Shown piece after piece: positions 27,564 through 33,382 of a DNA stretch of 33,382 nt; the stretch's first letter is position 1; the number at the start of each line of letters is the position of its first letter. A program made the position numbers and the translations under genes. The notes under the pieces are model-generated. The model was not told the DNA's origin and made no database searches. It saw only the letters and a list, made by a program, of their open reading frames with translations. Source of the DNA: Roseococcus sp. SDR (GTDB lineage: Bacteria > Pseudomonadota > Alphaproteobacteria > Acetobacterales > Acetobacteraceae); assembly GCF_019083995.1 (NCBI RefSeq), contig NZ_JAHRCU010000033.1:1-33382 (forward strand). The letters run 5' to 3'.

Positions 27564-28163
27564 TTACCGCCGCGCCCCCACATGCGGGCCGGCATTGGCC
27601 AGGGCGCCGCTGCGCTCCGCATCGTTCAGGCTGCGGAAGAAGGTGTAGTTGATGCTGATGGTGCGGATGCCGCGCGTCGCCGGGTCTTCCGCGATGCGCG
27701 GGTCCACCCAGAAGGCCAGCGGCATGTCCACCGACTGGCCGGGCTCGAGCGTCTGCTCCTCGAAGCAGAAGCAGGCGGTCTTGTGGAAATACTTGGCCAC
27801 CACATCGGGCGTGACGTTGTAGGTCGAGATGCCCGTCACCGGCGCGGTGCCGGTGTTGCGCGCGACGTAGAAGGCCAACGCCTCCTCGCCCACGCGCATC
27901 TGCATCACGGGCTGCTGCGCCTCGAAGCGCCAGGGCAGGTTGGGGTGTGTCTGCGCGTTGAAGCGCACCGTGACCATCGCGGTGCCGGGCGTGGCCGGTG
28001 CGGCCTGGCCGATCATCGGCGTGCCGCCGAAGCCGGTGACACGGCAGAAGAGGTCATAGAGCGGCACGGCCGCGAAACTCACCCCCACCATGAAGGCGAC
28101 GAAGCCGAAGGCGGCGAAGCCGAGGCGGCGGTTCTTCCGGGCGAGAGCCTCTTGCGGGGTCAT
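27564..28163 (-). CDS. ctaG: Copper chaperone CtaG (Cox11) for cytochrome oxidase
   Basis: It delivers copper to the CuB site of subunit I. It has 199 residues, with an N-terminal membrane anchor (about 14-35) followed by VPLYDLFCRVTGFGGT, where Cys40 is conserved. The periplasmic immunoglobulin-like domain carries the copper motif CFCFEEQ at 131-137 (Cys131, Cys133). FWVDPRIAEDP and TISINYTFFRS complete the family pattern. It lies between ctaE (128 bases downstream) and the small ORF upstream, with the forward 94-residue gene in the gap between them. Confidence 0.95.
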   Translation of the reverse strand: MTPQEALARKNRRLGFAAFGFVAFMVGVSFAAVPLYDLFCRVTGFGGTPMIGQAAPATPGTAMVTVRFNAQTHPNLPWRFEAQQPVMQMRVGEEALAFYVARNTGTAPVTGISTYNVTPDVVAKYFHKTACFCFEEQTLEPGQSVDMPLAFWVDPRIAEDPATRGIRTISINYTFFRSLNDAERSGALANAGPHVGARR

Positions 28164-28385
28164 GGCGGTGAATTGGCCCCTTCCCGCCGGGCGCGCAAGC
28201 CTCTTGCCCGGCCGTTCCGGCGCCGCTATGCGGAAGCTGCATCAAGAGTTGGGCCGGCGCCCAACGCCAACCTGCCTTCCCGGGCAAGGTGGCGCCCTCC
28301 GCAAGGGGGGGATGTGGCCGTCCCGGCAACCAAGCGGGCCTTCCACAGCACAAGCGCCGTCTCCGCCTCGGACAGGAGACCACGC

Positions 28386-28670
28386 ATGTTGAACGCCCCG
28401 CACGACCTCTCGCCCTGCCTCGCGCCGGGTGACTTCGCCATCCATCTGGGCGGCCGCGAATGGGCCGACCGCACCGGCCGCACCGCCTGGGCGGAGTTCT
28501 ACCTCGTGCTGCATGCCGGCGATGGCGGCTGGACCCATCTCTGCCGCGCGGCACCCGGCGCGCGGCTTGAACTGGTGCTGGTGGAGGCGCGGCCCGGCGA
28601 TGCGCGCGACGCGCTGCGCGAGGCGTTCTTCGCGGGCGTCAGTCCCGCAGCAGCCGCGCGATCGAGATGA
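28386..28670 (+). CDS. Hypothetical 94-residue protein within the cta block, opposite strand
   Basis: I do not recognise this protein. An AGGAGA ribosome site seven bases before the ATG and strong third-position G/C support coding. It reads as a small soluble protein: LAPGDFAIHLGGREWADRTG, AWAEFYLVLHAGDGGW, then RLELVLVEARPGDARDALREAFF, with no signal or membrane segment. It lies on the forward strand between ctaG and the 42-residue ORF, which are both reverse, and its last 32 bases overlap the end of that ORF. Function unknown. Confidence 0.6.
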   Translation: MLNAPHDLSPCLAPGDFAIHLGGREWADRTGRTAWAEFYLVLHAGDGGWTHLCRAAPGARLELVLVEARPGDARDALREAFFAGVSPAAAARSR

Positions 28671-28767
28671 AGTAGAACAGCACCGAAAGCCCCGCGAGTG
28701 CCGCGAGAATGGCCCAGTTCCGCGCCCGGCGACGGCGCTCGAAGATCGCCTTCTCCTCGGGCGTCAT
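28639..28767 (-). CDS. Tiny membrane protein between ctaB and ctaG
   Basis: A 42-residue protein, MTPEEKAIFERRRRARN followed by a single membrane segment (about 18-36) and a basic tail. Alphaproteobacterial cta operons commonly carry such a short ORF between ctaB and ctaG, with a charged N terminus rich in Arg; its role in oxidase assembly is not settled. The ATG overlaps the ctaB stop (ATGA), which supports the start and co-translation. Confidence 0.8.
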   Translation of the reverse strand: MTPEEKAIFERRRRARNWAILAALAGLSVLFYFISIARLLRD

Positions 28768-29684
28768 GCGAGCAGCAGCCGATCCAGCGCCAGCGCGCCA
28801 AAGAGCAGGAAGAGGTAGGAGATGCTGTATTTGAAGCAGCGCTTGGCCGGCATGTCCTTGGTGAGCGAGACACCGGCCTCGTCCTGCTCGTCGCGCCAGG
28901 TGAGCCAGGCGTGGCGCAGGAAATTGGCGCCGAGCAGGGCAGCGACCACGCCATAGACCCAGGTGTTGAAGCCCATCAGCCAGGGGGCGAGCGTGAGCGG
29001 CACCAGCAGGACCGTGTAGATCACCACCTGCTTGCGCGTCTCGCGCGCGCCATGGGTCACGGGCAGCATGGGCACGCCCGCGCGCTCGTAATCCTGGTGC
29101 GCCCAGAGCGAGAGCGCCCAGAAATGCGGCGGCGTCCACATGAAGATGATGGCGAAGAGCACCAGCGGCAGCGGCTCGATGCTGCCGGTGACCGCGACCC
29201 AGCCGATGAGCGGCGGGAAGGCGCCGGCCGCGCCGCCGATGACGATGTTCTGCGGCGTGCGGCGCTTCAGCCACATGGTGTAGATCACGACATAGAAGAA
29301 GATCGAGAAGGCCAGCACGCCCGCCGCGAGCCAATTGGTGGCCAGCGCCATCAGCACGACCGAGCCCACCGCCAGCAGCACGCCATAGGTCAGCGCGGCA
29401 TCGGCGCTGATGCGGCCGGTCGGGATGGGGCGCTTGATGGTGCGGCGCATCACGCTGTCGATGTCGCGGTCGTACCACATGTTCATGGCACCCGCCGCAC
29501 CCGCGGCGACCGTGATGCACAGGATGGCGGTGATGGCGAGGACAGGGTGCATCGCGCCGGGTGCGACCAGCAGGCCGATGATGCCGGTATAGACCACGAG
29601 GGTCAGCACACGCGGCTTGAGCAGCGTGATCCAGTCACGCACCTCGGAGGCGCCGGCAATGTCTGTCGTGGTCACGTCACTCAT
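28764..29684 (-). CDS. ctaB: Protohaem IX farnesyltransferase (haem O synthase)
   Basis: It converts haem B to haem O, the first step toward the haem A of aa3 oxidase. It has 306 residues with about nine membrane helices of the UbiA prenyltransferase fold. The prenyl-diphosphate motif NMWYDRDID has Asn68, Asp72 and Asp76, followed by RRTIKRPIPTGRIS. The second loop has TPQNIVIGGAAGAFPPLIGW and WTPPHFWALSLW. A GAGGA site six bases before the ATG supports the start. The gene is first in the reverse cta block and diverges from a LysR regulator. ctaA (haem A synthase) is not seen. E. coli CyoE is the same family. Confidence 0.95.
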   Translation of the reverse strand: MSDVTTTDIAGASEVRDWITLLKPRVLTLVVYTGIIGLLVAPGAMHPVLAITAILCITVAAGAAGAMNMWYDRDIDSVMRRTIKRPIPTGRISADAALTYGVLLAVGSVVLMALATNWLAAGVLAFSIFFYVVIYTMWLKRRTPQNIVIGGAAGAFPPLIGWVAVTGSIEPLPLVLFAIIFMWTPPHFWALSLWAHQDYERAGVPMLPVTHGARETRKQVVIYTVLLVPLTLAPWLMGFNTWVYGVVAALLGANFLRHAWLTWRDEQDEAGVSLTKDMPAKRCFKYSISYLFLLFGALALDRLLLA

Positions 29685-29833
29685 CGAGGGTCCTCAACGG
29701 AGGGGTTCCCCTCCCGGTCCTTTTTTCGCGCTCTGCTTCGTGGGCGTTCGATGGCCCGGAGCGGCCTCAGCGTCAACCCGGATTGTGCGGGGGCCGACCC
29801 GCGCCGGCGCGAATCCTGTTAGCCTCGGCCCGG
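29685..29833. promoter_or_regulatory. Divergent region between ctaB and a lysR-type gene
   Basis: These 149 bases carry the starts of two divergent units. The stretch after the ctaB start has C- and T-rich blocks (CCTTTTTTCGCG) but no promoter pair I can defend. LysR regulators often act on such shared regions; here the oxidase block or the regulator's own operon could be the target. Confidence 0.3.
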
Positions 29834-30733
29834 ATGACCCATGACCGCGCCCTGCGCTACTTCCTGGCCGTCGCGCGCGCCGGCTCCATCCGGGGCGCGG
29901 CGGAGGCGCTGAACGTCGCCGCCTCGGCCATCAGCCGGCAGGTGGCGGAGCTGGAGGCCGGCTGCGGCGCCGTGCTGCTGGAGCGCCTGCCGCGCGGCGT
30001 GGCGCTGACCGAGGCGGGGCGGATCGTGGCCGAGCACGCCGAGCGCCAGGCCGACGATGCCGCCCTGCTGGCCGAGCGGCTGGGGCGGCTGCGCGGCGTC
30101 CAGGCCGGGCAGGTGCGCCTGTGCTGCGGCGGCGGCTTCCTGACCGATCTGGTGGAGAATGCGCTGGCCGGCTTCGCCGCGGCCCACCCCGGCATCACCT
30201 ATCAGGTGGCCCTCGGCGGCACCGACCGCATCCTGGCCGCGGTGGCGGAGGGCGAGGCGGATCTGGGGCTCGCCTACAACCCGCCCGCCCATCCGGCGCT
30301 GCGCTCCCTGGCCCATGCCCGCCAGCCGCTGGCGGCCCTGCTCCGGCCGGGTGATCCGTTGCGCGCGGCCTCCAGCCTGCGGGCCTTCGCGGCGGCACCC
30401 TGCGCGGTGCTGCCGCCTGACCATGGGGTGCGCCGGCTGCTGGGCCGCGTCGAGGCGGATGGCGGGTTCCGCCTCAAGGTGCGGCTGGAGACGCCCTCCG
30501 TCGAGTTGCAGCGCCGCTTTGTCCTGGGGGGCATGGGCGTGACCTTCCTGCCCGCATTCGCCGCCGCCACCGAGGTGAAGGCGGGCCAACTGGTCGCCGT
30601 GCCGCTGGCCGATCCGCTGCTGGCCGAAGCGACCACGCATCTGCTGGTCCGGGCCGGGCGGCGCCTGCCGGAGGCGGTCGAGGGCCTGGCCGCCCGGGTG
30701 GCGACGACGCTGGAGGCCTTCCGCCCCGGTTGA
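29834..30733 (+). CDS. LysR-family transcriptional regulator
   Basis: A 299-residue regulator. The N-terminal helix-turn-helix reads ALRYFLAVARAGSIRGAAEAL, NVAASAISRQVAELE and LLERLPRGVALTEAGR. A linker helix leads to the effector-binding domain, with GQVRLCCGGGF, PGITYQVALGGTDRI and GGMGVTFLP. I chose ATG 29834, which begins MTHDRALRYFL, the standard LysR opening; the upstream extension lacks family sequence. It stands divergent to ctaB and 103 bases upstream of a dehydrogenase pair on the same strand. Control of that pair is the simpler guess. The effector is unknown. Confidence 0.9.
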   Translation: MTHDRALRYFLAVARAGSIRGAAEALNVAASAISRQVAELEAGCGAVLLERLPRGVALTEAGRIVAEHAERQADDAALLAERLGRLRGVQAGQVRLCCGGGFLTDLVENALAGFAAAHPGITYQVALGGTDRILAAVAEGEADLGLAYNPPAHPALRSLAHARQPLAALLRPGDPLRAASSLRAFAAAPCAVLPPDHGVRRLLGRVEADGGFRLKVRLETPSVELQRRFVLGGMGVTFLPAFAAATEVKAGQLVAVPLADPLLAEATTHLLVRAGRRLPEAVEGLAARVATTLEAFRPG

Positions 30734-30836
30734 GCCTTTGCGTTGCCATAACGCGAACGCTCTGTTCCATACTCTCGGCTTGTGGCAACGCACCGCCGGT
30801 TCGATGCTGGCCCCGGCATCAGCACGGAGCAGCCGC

Positions 30837-31718
30837 ATGGAGATCAGGACGGTCGGGGTCGTCGGCCTCGGGAATATGGGGCTCGGCATGGCCGCGACGC
30901 TGGCGGGCAAGGGCTTCACCGTCCTCGGCACCGATCTGAGCGCCGCGCGGCGCGCCCCGGCCGAGGCGGCGGGCGTGCGCTTCCACGCGGAGTTGGCGCC
31001 GGTGCTGAACGGCGCGGATGCGCTGGTCTTCTCCCTCCCCTATGCGCGGGACGTGGAGGCGGTGGTGACCGCGCCGGGCGGGCTGCTCGAACGGCGGGAC
31101 CGCAAGGTGGTGGTGATCGACACCTCCACCTCCGACCCCGTGACCTCGCGCCGGCTGGCCGAGCGCCTGGCCGAAGCCGGGCATGGGCTGCTGGACGCGC
31201 CGGTCAGCGGCGGCCCGGCGGGGGCCGCGGCGGGGACGATGACCATGATGATCGGGGGCGCGGAGGACGATCTCGCACTGGTGCAGCCCGTGATCGCGGC
31301 CATGTCGGGCACGGCGGTGCATGTCGGGCCCTCCGGCGCGGGGAACATCGCCAAGCTCGTGAACAACATGCTGGTGGCAGCGCATCTGATCACGACGGGC
31401 GAGGCGATGCGCCTTTCCGAGGCCGCGGGCCTGCCGGCGGAGGCCGCGCTGAAGGTGGTGAACGCCGCCACCGGCCGCAGCGCAGTGAGCGAGTTGATGC
31501 TGCCGCGCTGGGTGCTGAGCGGCAGCTTCGACAGCGGCTTCTCGGCCGGGCTGATGCGCAAGGATGTGGGCCTCGCCGCCGAACTCGCCGCCGCCACCGG
31601 CACGCGCCTGCCGCTCTCCGAGGCCGTGGCCCGGATCTGGGCCGAAACGCGGGGCGCGATCCCCGATGCCGAGGATTTCACCCGCATGGCGGATCACCGG
31701 ATGGAAAGGGAGTATTGA
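30837..31718 (+). CDS. 3-hydroxyisobutyrate dehydrogenase-family NAD(P)-dependent oxidoreductase
   Basis: A beta-hydroxyacid dehydrogenase that oxidises a 3-hydroxy acid to the semialdehyde, or reduces it in reverse, using NAD(P). It has 293 residues. The nucleotide loop GVVGLGNMGLGMA is at the N terminus, the substrate motif DAPVSGGPAGA lies near residue 120, and the catalytic Lys173 is in GAGNIAKLVNNML. The ATG at 30837 begins MEIRTVGVVGLG. The gene ends just before the aldehyde dehydrogenase ATG. The pair could turn a hydroxyacid into a semialdehyde and then an acid, but the substrate (hydroxyisobutyrate, tartronate, hydroxybutyrate or other) is open. Confidence 0.88.
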   Translation: MEIRTVGVVGLGNMGLGMAATLAGKGFTVLGTDLSAARRAPAEAAGVRFHAELAPVLNGADALVFSLPYARDVEAVVTAPGGLLERRDRKVVVIDTSTSDPVTSRRLAERLAEAGHGLLDAPVSGGPAGAAAGTMTMMIGGAEDDLALVQPVIAAMSGTAVHVGPSGAGNIAKLVNNMLVAAHLITTGEAMRLSEAAGLPAEAALKVVNAATGRSAVSELMLPRWVLSGSFDSGFSAGLMRKDVGLAAELAAATGTRLPLSEAVARIWAETRGAIPDAEDFTRMADHRMEREY

Positions 31719-31719
31719 G

Positions 31720-33246
31720 ATGACCGAGACCGCCGCACGCATCCAGGAATTGCTCGCCGCCCTGCTGCCGGGCGGCCAGGTCGGCAGCTTCGTCGCCGGC
31801 GAGATCCTGCCGGGCACCGGGGAAAGCCTGGCGCTGGTGAACCCCGCCGATGGCCGGGCCTTCCTCGCCTATGCCGATGCCGGCGCCCCGGTGGTGGAGG
31901 CCGCGATGGACGCCGCGCGGGAGGGACAGCGGGCCTGGTGGCGCATGACCGCCTCCGCCCGCGGCCGCGCCATGTGGGAGGTGGCGCGGCTGATCCGCGC
32001 CGAAGCACCGCGGCTCGCCGAGCTGGAGACGCTCTCCGCCGGCAAGCCGATCCGCGACACGCTGGGCGAGGTCGCGCGCGTGGCGGAGATGTTCGAATAT
32101 TACGCCGGCTGGTGCGACAAGCTGCATGGCGAGGTGATCCCCGTCCCCACCAGCCACCTGAACTACACCCGGCCCGAGCCCTTCGGCACGGTGGTGCAGA
32201 TCACGCCCTGGAACGCGCCGATCTTCACGGCCGGCTGGCAGATCGCACCCGCCATCTGCGCCGGCAATGCGGCGGTGCTGAAGCCCTCCGAGCTCACGCC
32301 GCTCACCTCGCTGGCGCTGGGCGCGATCTGCGACCGGGCCGGGCTGCCCAAGGGCCTCGTTTCGGTGCTGGCCGGCGCGGGGCTGACGACGGGGGCGGCG
32401 GCGGTCGGCCATCCCGAGACGCGGCTTGTCGTCTTCGTCGGCTCGGCGGCGACGGGGGCGGCGATCGCGGCGCAGGCGGCGCGCAACATCGTGCCCTGCA
32501 TCCTCGAGCTGGGCGGCAAATCGGCGAACATCGTCTTCGACGACGCCGATCTCGGCCGCGCGCTGCTGGGCGCGCAGGCGGCCATCTTCGGCGGCGCCGG
32601 GCAGAGCTGCGTCGCGGGATCGCGCCTGCTGGTGCAGCGCGGCGTGCGGGACCGCTTCCTGGAGCGCCTGGCCGATGCGGCGGGGCGCATCCCGGTCGGC
32701 GCGCCGACCGACCCGGCGACGCAGATCGGGCCGATCAACAACCTCCGCCAGTTCGAGCGCATCACCGGGATGGTGGAGGCGGCGCGGGCGGCGGGTGCGC
32801 GGCTCGCGGCCGGCGGCGGCTGCCCGGAGGCGCTGCGCGGGACGGGCGGCTTCTATTATGCGCCGACCATCCTGGACGGCGTCTCACCCACGGCCGAGAT
32901 CGCGCGGGAGGAGGTGTTCGGACCCGTGCTCGCCGCACTCACCTTCGAGACGGAGGAGGAGGCGATCGCGCTCGCCAATGCCACGCCCTATGGCCTGGCC
33001 GGCGCGGTCTGGACGCGGGATGTGGGGCGCGCGCATCGCGTGGCGGCGCAGGTGCGCGCCGGCACCTTCTGGATCAACGCCTACAAGACGATCAGCGTGA
33101 TGTCGCCCTTCGGCGGCTTTGGCCAGAGCGGCTTCGGCCGTTCCTCGGGCCGCGAGGCGCTGATGGCCTATACCCAGACCAAGAGCGTCTGGACCGAGAC
33201 GGCGGCGGAGCCGGTGGCCGCCTTCGGCTATGCCGATCTGGGGTGA
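31720..33246 (+). CDS. NAD(P)-dependent aldehyde dehydrogenase
   Basis: An aldehyde dehydrogenase superfamily enzyme of 508 residues. The catalytic Cys297 is in GGAGQSCVAGSR and the general base Glu263 is in LELGGKSANIVF. The cofactor region shows ITPWNAPI, KPSELTPLTSL and FVGSAATG, and the C-terminal signature SPFGGFGQSGFGR is intact. The ATG at 31720 starts one base after the preceding stop (TGAGATG), with AAAGGGAG upstream as ribosome site. It probably oxidises the aldehyde made by the upstream dehydrogenase, but no specific substrate can be read. It is most like betaine/semialdehyde-type enzymes. Confidence 0.93.
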   Translation: MTETAARIQELLAALLPGGQVGSFVAGEILPGTGESLALVNPADGRAFLAYADAGAPVVEAAMDAAREGQRAWWRMTASARGRAMWEVARLIRAEAPRLAELETLSAGKPIRDTLGEVARVAEMFEYYAGWCDKLHGEVIPVPTSHLNYTRPEPFGTVVQITPWNAPIFTAGWQIAPAICAGNAAVLKPSELTPLTSLALGAICDRAGLPKGLVSVLAGAGLTTGAAAVGHPETRLVVFVGSAATGAAIAAQAARNIVPCILELGGKSANIVFDDADLGRALLGAQAAIFGGAGQSCVAGSRLLVQRGVRDRFLERLADAAGRIPVGAPTDPATQIGPINNLRQFERITGMVEAARAAGARLAAGGGCPEALRGTGGFYYAPTILDGVSPTAEIAREEVFGPVLAALTFETEEEAIALANATPYGLAGAVWTRDVGRAHRVAAQVRAGTFWINAYKTISVMSPFGGFGQSGFGRSSGREALMAYTQTKSVWTETAAEPVAAFGYADLG

Positions 33247-33256
33247 GGCGGAAAGA

Positions 33257-33285
33257 AGGCCTCCGGCGGCTGGGGCCTCAGGCCC
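33257..33285. terminator. Possible bidirectional hairpin after the aldehyde dehydrogenase gene
   Basis: GGGCCT-C-AGGCCC (33273-33285) is a perfect palindrome, and AGGCCT (33257-33262) can pair with the same AGGCCT-type arm. The element lies 26 bases after the forward stop and four bases after the reverse frame's stop. On the reverse strand it is followed by TTCTTTCC, a weak T-rich tail. Confidence 0.35.
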
Positions 33286-33288
33286 TGT

Positions 33289-33382
33289 TCAGACTGGGAA
33301 GATGTTTGACGGGTGTTCGGGGACATCCCTGACGGTTTTGAGGATGGCCTTAGGGCCTCTGGTGTCAATCCATCCGAGATCG
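33289..33382 (-). CDS. C-terminal fragment of an unidentified protein (cut by window end)
   Basis: The reverse frame is open from the window edge for 30 codons, from DLGWIDTRGPKAI through TVRDVPEHPSNIFPV, and then stops. I do not recognise the family. A pattern ending in a short Pro/Val tail would suit many proteins, including a transposase. It is the only frame here that is open across the whole edge on this strand. The evidence is weak because of its length. Confidence 0.3.
   Translation of the reverse strand, partial: DLGWIDTRGPKAILKTVRDVPEHPSNIFPV

Overview
The window is a GC-rich stretch of an alphaproteobacterial chromosome. It most resembles an Acetobacteraceae (Roseomonas-like) organism. 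The reasons are very high G/C at third codon positions, protein resemblance to that group, an alphaproteobacterial ctaB / tiny ORF / ctaG / coxIII order, system I (Ccm) cytochrome c maturation, HslV with an N-terminal propeptide, and a mix of ABC-, TRAP- and TTT-type binding proteins. The placement is inferred from protein resemblance, not from a marker gene. I see no rRNA, tRNA or CRISPR array.

Left part (1-8232): the window opens in the C-terminal tail of a probable serine recombinase, whose stop overlaps the start of yejE. yejE, yejF (an oligopeptide/microcin C-type ABC importer), a small membrane protein and a ghrA-like hydroxyacid reductase follow as one tightly overlapping forward operon. 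On the reverse strand come a MarR-type regulator and an M17 leucyl aminopeptidase, then forward hslV-hslU, the ATP-dependent peptidase.

Middle part (8279-17642): this is mostly envelope and accessory genes. They are an orphan amino-acid binding protein with a secreted DUF4189 protein, a LysR regulator split by a frameshift, an orphan TRAP binding protein, a NUDIX hydrolase, three small proteins (two of them secreted), a glutathione transferase with an orphan TTT (Bug) binding protein, and an overlapping reverse trio encoding an EVE-domain protein, an HXXEE membrane protein and a Rieske protein.

Cytochrome part (17804-29684): ccmC-D-E-F-G-H-I form one forward operon in which every junction overlaps. 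They handle haem and apocytochrome thiols for c-type cytochromes; ccmA and ccmB are not present. Convergent to it is a two-gene reverse unit: a GDP-mannose-dehydratase-like protein whose catalytic Tyr and Lys are replaced, and a 740-residue protein with two GWxWD modules and TPR-like helices. Further right on the reverse strand is the aa3 oxidase assembly block ctaB, a 42-residue membrane protein, ctaG and coxIII, without ctaC or ctaD. A 94-residue forward ORF sits between ctaG and the tiny ORF.

Right end (29834-33382): a LysR regulator diverges from ctaB and is followed by a beta-hydroxyacid dehydrogenase and an aldehyde dehydrogenase, which look like a small catabolic operon. The last 94 bases hold the end of an unidentified reverse-strand reading frame.

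Most of the window is housekeeping. The parts that deserve a second look are the GWxWD protein with its degenerate dehydratase partner, the recombinase-yejE junction, the broken LysR gene, and the small-protein clusters.
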